From Acetobacteraceae bacterium H6797 (GTDB lineage Bacteria; Pseudomonadota; Alphaproteobacteria; Acetobacterales; Acetobacteraceae), in NCBI GenBank assembly GCA_015223225.1, contig JADFCQ010000004.1, positions 1-64,000 on the forward strand: a stretch of 64,000 bases of DNA. Reading direction: 5' to 3'. The notes beneath the pieces are model-generated. The model was not told the origin of the DNA. It made no database searches and worked only from the letters and a program-made list of their open reading frames with translations. A program made the translations under genes and the position numbers. Position 1 is the stretch's first letter; each line of letters begins with the position of its first letter. Positions 43,971-52,354 of this stretch are shown here, in pieces.

Positions 43971-44854
43971 CACTTTCTCCGGGTCACTGTATAGTCGGCT
44001 AGTTCACGGAGCAGATCGGCCCGGGGACCGAAGACATCGAGATGCTTGCGGGCCTGCTCAGCCAGGAGATTGGCCTGCACCTGCGCGCGTTCCAGCCCCA
44101 GCAGGCCGACGAGGGTGGCCTTCCCGGCACTCGCGTCCTTGCCGGTCGCCTTACCCGTCTCCTCCGGCGTCGCGGTGACGTCCAGGATGTCGTCGGCGAT
44201 CTGGAAGGCGGCACCGACATCGCGGCCATAAGACAGAAGCGCCTGCCGGAGCGCCGGAGGCGCCTTGCCGAGAATGGCACCGGCTTCGGCCGAGAATTCG
44301 ATAAGCCTGCCGGTCTTCATCACCTGCAACCGGCCGATCGCCGCCTCGCTCAGCGGCTCGCCGCGTTCGGCCAGCATGTCGAGCATCTGACCGCCGCACA
44401 TGCCACGGGGCCCCGTCGCCGTCGCCAGGCCATGGGCGAGTTCAGCCCTCACCCAGCCGTCAGCATGCGTCGCCTCCGCGGTCATTACAGCGAAAGCATG
44501 GGCCTGCAGGGCATCGCCGGCCAGGATGGCCGTCGCCTCATCGAATTGCCGATGGACCGTCGGCTTTCCCCGGCGGAGGTCGTCATTATCCATCGCCGGC
44601 AGGTCGTCATGCACCAAGCTATAGGCGTGCAGCATCTCAACCGCCGCGGCCACCCGCAGCGCCGACTGGCGCGAGACGCCGAACAGCGCGGCGCCCTCCA
44701 GCACCAGGAAGCCGCGCATCCTCTTCCCGCCACCCATGGCGCCCCAGCGCATGGCGGCATAAAGCGGCGCCTCGGCCCCTTCTTCGGGCGGCAACAACTG
44801 GTCGAGCGCCGCCTCGATCTCGGCGGCGGCCTGAGCAAGCGCCTGGGCGAGCAT
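43970..44854 (-). CDS. ispA: Farnesyl diphosphate synthase (polyprenyl synthetase)
   Basis: 294 residues. The first Asp-rich motif [17 protein letters not shown] near residue 88 and the second, DDILD near 224, chelate the Mg-diphosphates. [17 protein letters not shown] near 42 is the family entry motif. The residues before the first Asp-rich motif and the ~290 length fit farnesyl (C15) rather than longer products. It uses IPP and DMAPP from the MEP pathway begun by the adjacent dxs gene. It lies between xseB and dxs. Confidence 0.95.
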   Translation of the reverse strand: MLAQALAQAAAEIEAALDQLLPPEEGAEAPLYAAMRWGAMGGGKRMRGFLVLEGAALFGVSRQSALRVAAAVEMLHAYSLVHDDLPAMDNDDLRRGKPTVHRQFDEATAILAGDALQAHAFAVMTAEATHADGWVRAELAHGLATATGPRGMCGGQMLDMLAERGEPLSEAAIGRLQVMKTGRLIEFSAEAGAILGKAPPALRQALLSYGRDVGAAFQIADDILDVTATPEETGKATGKDASAGKATLVGLLGLERAQVQANLLAEQARKHLDVFGPRADLLRELADYTVTRRK

Positions 44855-44865
44855 CTAACTTATCC

Positions 44866-45102
44866 TCAATCGAGGTCGCGGGGCGCAGCGGCCGTATTGC
44901 CGGCCACGATGGCCTGAACCTTGGCTTCCGCCTCGGCGAGCTTGCCTTCGCAGTGCCGGCGCAGCAGTGCGCCGCGCTCATAATCGGCGATCGCGTCTTC
45001 CAGCTTGGCCTGGCCGCCCTCGAGGCGCTTCACGATGCCTTCTAGCTCGGCCAGCGCCGCCTCGAAGCTCAGGCTGGCGATCTCGGGCAGGCTGTCTGAC
45101 AT
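44866..45102 (-). CDS. xseB: Exodeoxyribonuclease VII small subunit
   Basis: 78 residues, the standard size. SFEAALAELEGIVKRLEGGQ near residue 12, then LEDAIADYERGALLRRHCEG, is the conserved helical hairpin of XseB, which multiplies on the large XseA subunit to form the single-strand-specific exonuclease. It precedes ispA by 11 bases, the widely conserved bacterial order xseB-ispA-dxs. Confidence 0.95.
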   Translation of the reverse strand: MSDSLPEIASLSFEAALAELEGIVKRLEGGQAKLEDAIADYERGALLRRHCEGKLAEAEAKVQAIVAGNTAAAPRDLD

Positions 45103-45111
45103 GAGAAACCT

Positions 45112-46041
45112 CTAATGTTGCATCATTACGCGCAGATGGGCGGCAGCCGACAGGGCGAGCCCGTCCAGGTCGTAGCCGCCTTCAAGCAAGGATACTACCC
45201 GCCCCGCGCATCGCCGATCCGCGATCAGGCATAGCTCCTGCGTCAACCAGGCGAAATCGGCCTCCCGTGCCCGGATTTGGGCCAGCGGGTCCCGCGCATG
45301 GGCATCGAAGCCGGCGGAGATAATGATCAGTTCCGGCGCGAAGACATCGAGCGCTGGCAGAATCCGGTCGGCCCAGGCCGCGCGGAAGGCAGCGCCATCG
45401 GCACCCGGGGGGAGGCCGACGTTGACGATATTGCCGACCCCCGTCTCGCTTTCCGCCCCCGTGCCGGGATAAAGCGGCCATTGGTGGCTCGACCCATAGA
45501 AGACGTTCGGGTCATCAACGAAACAGGCTTGCGTGCCGTTCCCGTGATGGACATCGAAATCCACGATGCCGATCCGCTTCAGGCCATGCACGGCCTGGGC
45601 GTGGCGTGCCGCGACGGCAGCGTTGCAGAACAGGCAGAAGCCCATTGCCTGCACTGGTTCCGCATGATGCCCCGGCGGCCTCGTCGCGGCGAAAGCGTGG
45701 CGTATTTCGCCCGAACAGACGGCATCGACCGCCGCGATCGCGGCACCGGCCGCCCGCAACGCCGCCTCGGCACTGCCCTCGGACAGGATGGTATCGGCGT
45801 CGACGGCAAAGCGCTCTCCCTCGCCGGGCCGGTCATCGAGCATGGCAGAGATATGCGCTTCGGGATGAACCCGGCCGAGTTGCTCCCGCGTCGCCAAAGG
45901 CGCCTCGGCCCGGATCAGGAGGGCGAATTCCTCGGTATCGAGCGCCCGCAGCAGGGCTCGAAGCCGCTCGGGAGATTCGGGATGGCCGGGCCCTGGATCG
46001 TGCCGCAGGCAGGCGAGATGTGTCAGGAGCAGCACGCTCAT
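45112..46041 (-). CDS. Histone deacetylase family protein (acetylpolyamine amidohydrolase-like)
   Basis: 309 residues from the ATG at 46041, overlapping the upstream TusA-like stop (ATGA). HDAC-fold zinc hydrolase: HPESPERLRAL near 20, catalytic His pair in RPPGHHAEP near 117, zinc ligands in VDFDVHHGNGTQ near 157 and IISAGFDAHARDP near 243, and LLEGGYDL near 288. Bacterial members deacetylate polyamines or other small amides or proteins. The gene often sits just upstream of xseB in alphaproteobacteria, as here, ten bases away. Confidence 0.93.
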   Translation of the reverse strand: MSVLLLTHLACLRHDPGPGHPESPERLRALLRALDTEEFALLIRAEAPLATREQLGRVHPEAHISAMLDDRPGEGERFAVDADTILSEGSAEAALRAAGAAIAAVDAVCSGEIRHAFAATRPPGHHAEPVQAMGFCLFCNAAVAARHAQAVHGLKRIGIVDFDVHHGNGTQACFVDDPNVFYGSSHQWPLYPGTGAESETGVGNIVNVGLPPGADGAAFRAAWADRILPALDVFAPELIIISAGFDAHARDPLAQIRAREADFAWLTQELCLIADRRCAGRVVSLLEGGYDLDGLALSAAAHLRVMMQH

Positions 46042-46292
46042 GACTTCGCAGCCGGAGCGGCTTCCTCGCGCTTGCGGATCACGAAGCGATAGACGCCGCC
46101 AGCCTCGGCGGCCTGGGAGACCAGGGCATGGCCCGTCTCCCGGCAAAAGGCAGCGAAATCCGATACGCTTGCGGGGTCGGTCGCGAAAACGGTGAGGCGG
46201 GCGCCGGACGGAAGGCCGCGCAGCACCTTGTTCGCCTTAAGGACCGGCAGTGGGCAGGACAGGCCCTGAACGTCCAGGATGGTTTCCGACAT
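46038..46292 (-). CDS. TusA/SirA-like sulfurtransferase
   Basis: 84 residues. The single catalytic Cys sits in the CPxP motif LSCPLPVLKANKVL near residue 11. The fold is the small alpha/beta TusA type: LPSGARLTVFATDPASVSDF near 27, then FCRETGH. Such proteins relay sulfur for tRNA thiolation, molybdenum cofactor or sulfur oxidation. The Ala/Glu-rich tail is an extension of about eight residues. It is coupled to the HDAC-like gene by a four-base overlap. The partner in sulfur transfer is not evident locally. Confidence 0.92.
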   Translation of the reverse strand: MSETILDVQGLSCPLPVLKANKVLRGLPSGARLTVFATDPASVSDFAAFCRETGHALVSQAAEAGGVYRFVIRKREEAAPAAKS

Positions 46293-46320
46293 CTCAGCCG
46301 CGCATCTCCCTAAGGCCCGA

Positions 46321-47160
46321 TCAATGCTGGATGAAAACCGGGCAAGTCACCTCAGCCAGAAGCTTGCGCGTCCCGGAGCCCAGCAGCAAGGCGAGCAATC
46401 CATTCTCCTCATAGGCACCGGCGACCATGAAGCGCGGCTTGATGGCTTCCACCTCGGCCAAAAGTAGGTCGATGGGCCGCTCACCCTCCAGGGCGATTGG
46501 CTCAGCAGTGATATCGTGGCTGGCGAGGAAGGAGACCGCTTCAGCGGCAAGGGCGCTCGCATCCTCCTTCTTTGAGGCGATGCTAAGCACCTGCACTGGG
46601 GTTTCCCCCGCAAGCCCTAGAAGAGCGAAGCTTGAAAGGGCTCGCTGCGCCGGCACCGACCCGTCATAGCCGATCAGGATCGAGCCCATCGGCCGCGGCT
46701 GAGCCTCCGGTGGCACCACCAGCAGAGGTTTGGCGCCGTGCTGCAACAGAGCGGAGATCACCGGCGCAAGCGCATCGTCATCGACCTCTTCCCTGCCGAG
46801 CGTGACATCGCGACCGATGACCACGAGGTCATAGAGAGCTGAGGCTCGCAGCAGAGCCTGCTCCGGCGCCTCGGGAAGGCGCAGCACATCGAATGGCATG
46901 TCCCCGACTCTGGCCGCAAAGTCGGTCAATGCCCCCTCTGCCTCTTCCAGCACGAGGCGGCGCAGCCTCTCATTGCGATGCTCCAGAAAAGCGAGCCCCC
47001 CTGGAGGCACGGCCTCATTCAATTCACTGGTATGCGGGAGGTCGAGCACGAGGGCGGCACCAAGCGCCGCGCCGGTCATCCTCGCCAGCCGGATCGCCTC
47101 ATCGGCGGCGGCCTGGGCACCGGGCGTGTCGTCAAGCGCAACCAGAATCCGTCGAATCAT
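46321..47160 (-). CDS. Universal stress protein, two tandem Usp domains
   Basis: 279 residues. The first Usp domain (1-~150) begins IRRILVALDDTPGAQAAADEA. The second (~158-279) begins SILIGYDGSVPAQRALSSF and ends with GSGTRKLLAEVTCPVFIQ, the remnant of the ATP-binding G-2x-G-9x-G(S/T) pattern. The first domain lacks that glycine pattern, so only the second is likely to bind nucleotide. Cytoplasmic stress protein. It lies in a same-strand run between the MFS and TusA-like genes. Confidence 0.88.
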   Translation of the reverse strand: MIRRILVALDDTPGAQAAADEAIRLARMTGAALGAALVLDLPHTSELNEAVPPGGLAFLEHRNERLRRLVLEEAEGALTDFAARVGDMPFDVLRLPEAPEQALLRASALYDLVVIGRDVTLGREEVDDDALAPVISALLQHGAKPLLVVPPEAQPRPMGSILIGYDGSVPAQRALSSFALLGLAGETPVQVLSIASKKEDASALAAEAVSFLASHDITAEPIALEGERPIDLLLAEVEAIKPRFMVAGAYEENGLLALLLGSGTRKLLAEVTCPVFIQH

Positions 47161-47229
47161 GCTGCTCTCTCCTCTGCGCCGAACTCAGGCCTCGATCATG
47201 CCCGCACTGCCAAGGAGATGACATGGCTT

Positions 47230-48444
47230 CTACCGCCAGCGCACGGCAAGGCCGGTACCAATCGACAAGGCGAGGCCGAAGAAGGCGATGCCACCGCCAG
47301 GACCCGCCAGTTCCGCCGCCGCGCCCGATGCGATCTGCAACACCGCGGCGCCGACGAAGAAAGAGAAGTTCACCGCTGCCAGTGCCTTGCCGGCTTCCTC
47401 TGGCGCGACCCCGGCCCGCGTCATGACGAAGATGAGCGCCTGGCTGCCCTGGAAGATGCCGAAGAGAAGCAGCATCCCTGTATCCCATAGCGGCGGCATG
47501 GAGGGCATCCCGAACAGGCTCGAGACCCACCCGTCCGGCCCACCGGCCACGATGAGCAACAGCGTGACGCCAGACAGCGCGTGGCCGAGGAAGAGCAGCA
47601 GAAGATGATTCCGCGAAAGGCGCGCGATCAGGCCGGCCAGCGCCGGCCCCACAGCCAGGGCGACCGTCGCGAGAAGCAGGATGTTGCCCGCTTCGAGCCG
47701 CCCCAAGCCCTTCACTTCCATCAGCCACGGCCCGCCCCATAGGCCACGCACGCCGATCATGCCAGCGAAGCTGACGAAGGCCACCACGATCAGGGCCCGC
47801 AGCTTGCGCGTTCCCATCATCCGCACGACCTGCACCACCTCTCCCGCCAAGCGAGGCCGATCCGCCGCCGCAGGCGGGCGGTCGTCCTTCAGAAGGATCG
47901 CCACCAGCAGCATGGCCAATACACCGAAACAGGCCGAGGCCCAGAAGCCGGCACGCCAATCCGCGCGCTCCACCAACCAGGCCAGCGGGCTGGCCGATAG
48001 CAGCATCCCCGAATTGCCCAGCCCGAGCAGAAGCCCCGGCCACACCGCGAAACGCGCGCCGGAAAGGCGTTTGGCGGCATAGGTAATGGGGCAGAGCAGC
48101 ATGCCGCAGCAGCCGATGCCCATGACAACCTGGGCAAGCAGGAAACCAGCCGCCCCTGGCGTGATCGCCGCGACAACAATCCCAGCCAGCACGATGGCGA
48201 AAAGGGTTAGGGATGTCCGCCGCACCCCGAATCGATCCAACGCGACGCCGAGTGGAAGTTGTCCCGCCGCGAAGGAAAGCTGGAAGGCGCCCAGCATGAC
48301 GGCCAGCAGGCCGGGCGTGATCGCAAGATCCCCCACCATCTGGTCAGCAGCTATGGCGGGCAGCGTACGGACCATGTTCGAGAGCATATGCCCCAGCGCC
48401 ATGGCCAATACCGGCACCGCCACGCCTCCGGCGAGGCTTCTCAT
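47230..48444 (-). CDS. MFS transporter
   Basis: 404 residues with about 12 hydrophobic helices. Motif A between helices 2 and 3 is GVALDRFGVRRTSLT near residue 66. Helix 1 begins PVLAMALGHMLSNMVRTLP. The remaining loops are short and the substrate class is not clear; distribution and size fit the NarK/sugar-acid/antiporter-like single-component carriers. It starts 25 bases after the D-lactate dehydrogenase-like gene and may import or export that enzyme's substrate (inference). Confidence 0.82.
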   Translation of the reverse strand: MRSLAGGVAVPVLAMALGHMLSNMVRTLPAIAADQMVGDLAITPGLLAVMLGAFQLSFAAGQLPLGVALDRFGVRRTSLTLFAIVLAGIVVAAITPGAAGFLLAQVVMGIGCCGMLLCPITYAAKRLSGARFAVWPGLLLGLGNSGMLLSASPLAWLVERADWRAGFWASACFGVLAMLLVAILLKDDRPPAAADRPRLAGEVVQVVRMMGTRKLRALIVVAFVSFAGMIGVRGLWGGPWLMEVKGLGRLEAGNILLLATVALAVGPALAGLIARLSRNHLLLLFLGHALSGVTLLLIVAGGPDGWVSSLFGMPSMPPLWDTGMLLLFGIFQGSQALIFVMTRAGVAPEEAGKALAAVNFSFFVGAAVLQIASGAAAELAGPGGGIAFFGLALSIGTGLAVRWR

Positions 48445-48469
48445 CTCCCGGCTCCGGCAGTCCTCCGCC

Positions 48470-49861
48470 TCAGTTCACGAAGATCTTACCGGGGTTCATG
48501 ATGCCCTTGGGGTCGAGCGCGTCCTTGAGGCTCCGCATCACGGCCATGGCCTCGACGCCATGCTCCTGCACCAGGAACTCGCGCTTGCCGACGCCCACGC
48601 CATGCTCGCCGGAGCAGGTACCGCCCAGCGACAGGCCCAGGGCAACGATGCGGCGATCCAACTCCCAGGCCTGCTCCAAGCCCTTGGGATCAGTGGGATC
48701 AAAAATGATGACGCAATGGAAGTTACCGTCGCCGACATGGCCGACGATGGCTGTGAGCTGGTTCATCTCGAGCGCGATTTTCTTCGCGCCCACGACCGCC
48801 TCGGCCAGCTTCGAGATGGGCACGCAGACGTCGGTCGTCATGCCCTTCCAGCCCGGCTTCATCGCATTGGCAGCCCACCAGGCGTCATGGCGGGCCTTCC
48901 AGAGCTTGCCGCGCGCCTCGGCATCCACCGTCCAGGCGAAGGAGGTAGCGCCGAAATCGCGCATGATGGCCTCGGCGGCTTCGGCCTGCTCCTTCACGCT
49001 CGAAGGGCTGCCGGTGAATTCGAGAAAGAGCGTCGGCGTCTCCGCCATGCCTTCGAGCTTCGAATAGGCAATGGAAGCCCGCATCTGATCGGCATCGGCC
49101 AATTCGATGCGCGAGACCGGGATGCCCGCCTGCATCACAGCGATCGTCGCTTCGACGGCAGGCTGAAGATCAGCAAACTGGCAAACGGCGGCCGAGGTGG
49201 CCTCCGGAATGCCATGCAGGCGCATGCGGATTTTGGTGATGATGCCCAGCGTGCCCTCGGAGCCGATGAAGAGGCGCGTCAGGTCATAGCCATTGGCGGC
49301 CTTGCGGGTCCGGCCGCCGGTCTGGATCACGCGGCCATCGGCAAGCACCACTTCCAGGCCCAGAACCTGCTCGCGGATAGTGCCGTAACGCACGGCATTG
49401 GTGCCGGAAGCGCGAGTCGCGCACATGCCGCCGATGGTGCAGTGGGCGCCAGGATCGACCGGGAAGAACAGGCCCTGATCGCGCAGATAGTCATTCAGCT
49501 GATGACGCGACACGCCGGGCTCGATCAGGCAGTCCATATCCTCGGCCGAGACGTCGAGAATGGCGTTCATCTTGGTCAGGTCGATCGAGACGCCGCCGTG
49601 AACGGCGCAGACATGGCCCTCCAGGCTGGAGCCGGCGCCGAAGGGAATGACCGGCACGCCATGCTGGTGGCAGAGGGCCATCAGCTTGCTCACCTCCTCC
49701 GTCGTCTCGACGAAGGCCACGGCATCCGGCAGGCCCGGCGCGGCCGAGCCCTCGCCATGGCTATGCTGCTCGCGGAGAGACTGGCCAGTGCCAATACGGT
49801 CCCCCAGGAATTCGCGGGCGGCGGCAATGACGGCATCGACGGGGCGGGGAACGGCATTCAT
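48470..49861 (-). CDS. FAD-linked D-lactate dehydrogenase / glycolate oxidase (GlcD) family
   Basis: 463 residues from the ATG at 49861. The PCMH FAD domain shows PVIPFGAGSSLEGHVCAVHG near 70 and VDPGAHCTIGGMCATRASGT near 135. The C-terminal FAD-oxidase domain shows VGHVGDGNFHCVIIFDP near 363, TCSGEHGVGVGKREFL near 405 and ALDPKGIMNPGKIF. The closest recognisable group is the D-lactate dehydrogenase (cytochrome) type, which passes electrons to the respiratory chain. The mitochondrial-type C-terminus is complete. The upstream neighbour is ddaH-like and the downstream neighbour is an MFS carrier. Confidence 0.9.
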   Translation of the reverse strand: MNAVPRPVDAVIAAAREFLGDRIGTGQSLREQHSHGEGSAAPGLPDAVAFVETTEEVSKLMALCHQHGVPVIPFGAGSSLEGHVCAVHGGVSIDLTKMNAILDVSAEDMDCLIEPGVSRHQLNDYLRDQGLFFPVDPGAHCTIGGMCATRASGTNAVRYGTIREQVLGLEVVLADGRVIQTGGRTRKAANGYDLTRLFIGSEGTLGIITKIRMRLHGIPEATSAAVCQFADLQPAVEATIAVMQAGIPVSRIELADADQMRASIAYSKLEGMAETPTLFLEFTGSPSSVKEQAEAAEAIMRDFGATSFAWTVDAEARGKLWKARHDAWWAANAMKPGWKGMTTDVCVPISKLAEAVVGAKKIALEMNQLTAIVGHVGDGNFHCVIIFDPTDPKGLEQAWELDRRIVALGLSLGGTCSGEHGVGVGKREFLVQEHGVEAMAVMRSLKDALDPKGIMNPGKIFVN

Positions 49862-49927
49862 CACGGTGTTTCTTTCAGCGTCTCGGCAGGCCGGCGTTAG
49901 GCGGAGAACAGGTAGAGAGCAAGCGGA

Positions 49928-50788
49928 TCAGTCGTCCCGAAGGAGCGGGCAGGTCAGGCAGTGTGGCCCCCCGCCGCCCTGGGTGAAAAGCGAAAGCTCG
50001 GGATCGAGAACCGTCAGCCCCTCGGCACGCAGCTTCGCGTTGAGCCCGCTGCTCTCATGGGCGGAGATGACCTTCTCGTCGCCCAGGGCCAGGATATTGC
50101 AGCCAAGCTGCATGGCATCCCGGTAGGGCACATCGATGGTCCTGATCCCATGGCCCTTGAGCCATGCCAGAAAGTCCTCCGGCAGCACGTCGTGGCAGGC
50201 AACGGCGAGCGTAGGCGCCGCCATGCAGAACAGCACGTCGAGATGCAGGAAATGCTCGTCGAAAGCCTCGATGCGGCATTCCCAGCCTTCGGCGCGCAGC
50301 CAACCGGCCAGTTGCTCCGCTCCGGCCTCGTCGGTTCGGCCACCGGAATAGCCGATGCAGGCCAGGCCCGGCCGAATGATGTGGATATCGCCACCCTCGA
50401 GGGTGCCGGCCGAGCTCTTTCGCCAGAACGCGCTGCCATGGGCGGCGTGAAAGTCGATCAGCCCAGCATATTCGCCCCGCCGCTGCGGGCGCTCGAGCTG
50501 GCAGAGGAGCGAGCCCCATGGCGTGGTGACCGTCGAGTCACGGGTATAGACCATATAGGGCAGATGCGGCTCCGGGTTCAGGCGATGAACCTTCACCCCC
50601 GCCTGTTCCATCGCCGCCACGAGTTGCCCGTGCTGGCTGGCCAGATGGGAGAGCGCCGGGCGCTGCCGGTCATCGGCCAGGGTGCGCCGGACGATCGAAT
50701 TCGTCGGGATCCAGCGGTAATGGTCCGGCGGGCAGACGAGCACCTCCCGCAGCCGGCCGGTCTCTGAAGAAACGCGCCATTCTGTCAT
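49928..50788 (-). CDS. Dimethylarginine dimethylaminohydrolase / arginine deiminase-like protein
   Basis: 286 residues of the guanidino-group-modifying (pentein) fold. Expected active-site parts: substrate-binding YTRDSTVTTPWG near residue 81, EGGDIH near 131, catalytic His in HFLHLDVLFCMA near 178 and the nucleophile Cys near the C-terminus in GGGGPHCLTCPLLRD. Such enzymes hydrolyse arginine or methylarginines to citrulline, or transfer amidino groups. DDAH versus another member cannot be settled by eye. It is the first gene of a long minus-strand run and is divergent from the aldolase. Confidence 0.82.
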   Translation of the reverse strand: MTEWRVSSETGRLREVLVCPPDHYRWIPTNSIVRRTLADDRQRPALSHLASQHGQLVAAMEQAGVKVHRLNPEPHLPYMVYTRDSTVTTPWGSLLCQLERPQRRGEYAGLIDFHAAHGSAFWRKSSAGTLEGGDIHIIRPGLACIGYSGGRTDEAGAEQLAGWLRAEGWECRIEAFDEHFLHLDVLFCMAAPTLAVACHDVLPEDFLAWLKGHGIRTIDVPYRDAMQLGCNILALGDEKVISAHESSGLNAKLRAEGLTVLDPELSLFTQGGGGPHCLTCPLLRDD

Positions 50789-50944
50789 GCCCGAAGGTTA
50801 GGCCGCGGCTTGGCGCATGGCCAGACGGTGCCAGCCATTCACGCGCTCGGCAGTACCGATAGGCGAATAATTCCGTTCAACGGCCTTGCGATGCGAGCTA
50901 GGTGCTCTAGCGTGGCTGCCATTGCAGAACGTCGCGAGGAAACG

Positions 50945-51700
50945 ATGGCGAACAAGGTCAAGGAACTCTGGGCAGCGAACAAGCCGGCGGTGAACGGCTG
51001 GCTGGCGATCCCCTCCTCCTTCAGCGCCGAGGTGATGGCGCAGGCCGGTTGGGACAGCATCACCGTCGACATGCAGCACGGCGTGCAGGACTATCTCTCC
51101 GCCGTCGCCTGCTTCCAGGGCATTCAGTGCCATGGCGTGACCCCGATGGTCCGCGTTCCCTGGAACGAGCCGGGCATCATCGGCAAGGTTCTTGATGCCG
51201 GCGCCAAGGGCATCATCTGCCCCATGGTGAACACGCCCGAGCAGGCCGCCGCCCTGGTTGCCGCCTGCCGCTACTGGCCGGAAGGCAACCGTTCCTTCGG
51301 CCCGATCCGTTCCGGCCTCTATGGCGCCCCGGCCGATACCAAGGCGGCCAATGCCGATGTCCTGGTGTTGCCGATGATTGAGACCAAGCAGGCGCTCGAC
51401 AATCTTGACGCCATTCTCGACGTGCCGGGCATCGACGGCATCTATGTCGGCCCCTCCGATCTTTCGCTCACCCTCGGCATGGAGCCGAAGCAGGACCGCG
51501 AGGAGCCGGAAATCCTGGCTATCTATGATCGCCTGCTGGCGGCGACCAAGCAGCGCGGGCAGTTCGCCGGCCTGCACACCATGACGGGCGCCTATTCTAA
51601 AAAGATGTTCGAACGCGGCTTCCGCCTGGCCACCGTCATGAATGACAGCGGCCTGATGCTGACCGCCGCCCGTGCCCAGGTGGCCATCGCCAAGGGCTGA
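50945..51700 (+). CDS. HpcH/HpaI family class II aldolase
   Basis: 251 residues from the ATG at 50945 (GAGGAA upstream); the earlier in-frame start at 50810 has none. A metal-dependent TIM-barrel aldolase that cleaves 4-hydroxy-2-oxo acids into pyruvate plus an aldehyde. Family parts: NGWLAIPSSFSAEVMAQAGW near 17, DSITVDMQHGVQDY with the catalytic His near 44, VPWNEPGIIGKVLDAGAKGI near 74, LPMIETKQALDNLDAI near 141 (metal Glu) and GIYVGPSDLSLTLGM near 165 (metal Asp). The physiological aldehyde is not inferable here. Confidence 0.92.
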   Translation: MANKVKELWAANKPAVNGWLAIPSSFSAEVMAQAGWDSITVDMQHGVQDYLSAVACFQGIQCHGVTPMVRVPWNEPGIIGKVLDAGAKGIICPMVNTPEQAAALVAACRYWPEGNRSFGPIRSGLYGAPADTKAANADVLVLPMIETKQALDNLDAILDVPGIDGIYVGPSDLSLTLGMEPKQDREEPEILAIYDRLLAATKQRGQFAGLHTMTGAYSKKMFERGFRLATVMNDSGLMLTAARAQVAIAKG

Positions 51701-51714
51701 ACCGACTCTGCGCA

Positions 51715-51733
51715 AGGGGGCTTGCCGCCCCCT
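51715..51733 (+). terminator. Stem-loop after aldolase gene
   Basis: A 7-bp stem (AGGGGGC with GCCCCCT, loop TTGCC) lies 14 bases past the stop. There is no T tract, so it is a weak or Rho-assisted terminator. It overlaps the -35 element proposed for the next transcript. Confidence 0.4.
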
Positions 51734-51750
51734 CGCCGCCCGCGCATAGT
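51722..51750 (+). promoter_or_regulatory. Promoter of aromatic leader transcript (TTGCCG-N17-CATAGT)
   Basis: The -35-like TTGCCG (51722-51727) and -10-like CATAGT (51745-51750) each match 4 of 6 consensus bases and are spaced by 17. Transcription would begin about 51757, giving an almost leaderless mRNA for the leader peptide at 51760, as is known for rhizobial trpL. Confidence 0.4.
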
Positions 51751-51759
51751 CGGGGCATC

Positions 51760-51810
51760 ATGAAAGCGCTCACCTTCTACGGTCGATTTTATTGGTACCC
51801 CCACGCATAG
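51760..51810 (+). CDS. Aromatic-rich leader peptide (16 residues)
   Basis: The ORF reads MKALTFYGRFYWYPHA followed by TAG. Six of 16 residues are aromatic (two Phe, three Tyr, one Trp), clustered at residues 6-13 just before a 9-bp RNA hairpin and an intrinsic terminator. A very short ORF with clustered codons for related amino acids ahead of a terminator is the hallmark of a transcription-attenuation leader. No strong ribosome site precedes it (GGGG four bases upstream), in line with near-leaderless translation. It is too short to be identified by similarity. Confidence 0.6.
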   Translation: MKALTFYGRFYWYPHA

Positions 51811-51880
51811 GGTGGTGCCTGCACGCTTTCATTCCGTATGAACAGCAACAGCGCCGCCGGGGTCCGGTCGGCGCTTTTTT
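51794..51880 (+). promoter_or_regulatory. Transcription attenuator (1:2, 2:3 and 3:4 hairpins) upstream of tautomerase gene
   Basis: Three mutually exclusive structures can be drawn. The 1:2 hairpin pairs GGTACCCCC (51794-51802, the Trp-Tyr-Pro codons) with GGG-T-GGTGCC (51810-51819, one bulge). The 2:3 antiterminator pairs GGTGGTGC (51811-51818) with GCGCCGCC (51851-51858), eight pairs including two G-U. The 3:4 terminator pairs 51850-51860 with 51864-51875, an 11-bp stem with one bulge, followed by T to 51880. A ribosome stalled on the aromatic codons would cover strand 1 and favour the antiterminator. The tautomerase gene begins 43 bases after the terminator. Confidence 0.65.
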
Positions 51881-51922
51881 CATGCTCTCCGTCCCCCGAG
51901 GCCAGACTTCCCGGAGAGACAG

Positions 51923-52312
51923 ATGCTTCAAGTTTCGATTTTCGGCCTCAAGAAGAGCCTCACGCCGGTAAGGCAGAGCCTATCCGACGCGATTCATCGC
52001 GCGGTGATGCAGTGCCTCGCCTACCCCTCGGCCAAGCGCTTCCACCGCTTCATCATGATGGAGCCGGAGGACTTCCTCTTCCCGGCCGACCGGACCGATC
52101 GTTACACGATCATCGAGATCAAGCTCTTCGAAGGCCGAGCCCCGGCGGTGAAGAAGCGGCTGCTGACCGTCCTTTACGATGAAATCCTGGCCCGGACCGG
52201 CATCATGCCCGAGGATGTGGAGATCATCCTGATCGAGACAGCCCGACATGACTGGGGGATCAAGGGCCAGCCTGGCGACGAGGCGGGGCTCGGCTATCGG
52301 GTGGAACTATGA
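51923..52312 (+). CDS. Tautomerase family protein lacking Pro-1
   Basis: 129 residues. The body matches the longer tautomerase group (Tautomerase_2): SAKRFHRFIMMEPEDFLFPA near 36, RYTIIEIKLFEGRAPAVKKR near 60, GIMPEDVEIILIE near 92 and WGIKGQPGDEAGLGY near 110. Catalytic tautomerases begin Met-Pro and use the freed N-terminal proline as base. This one begins MLQVSIF, so chemistry at residue 1 must differ or be lost. GGAGAG precedes the ATG. It is the first gene behind the aromatic attenuator, suggesting a link to aromatic amino or keto acids (inference). Confidence 0.85.
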   Translation: MLQVSIFGLKKSLTPVRQSLSDAIHRAVMQCLAYPSAKRFHRFIMMEPEDFLFPADRTDRYTIIEIKLFEGRAPAVKKRLLTVLYDEILARTGIMPEDVEIILIETARHDWGIKGQPGDEAGLGYRVEL

Positions 52313-52354
52313 CCTTTTACTCGTGATCTTGTGACCGGCATGATCTAGCCTTCC

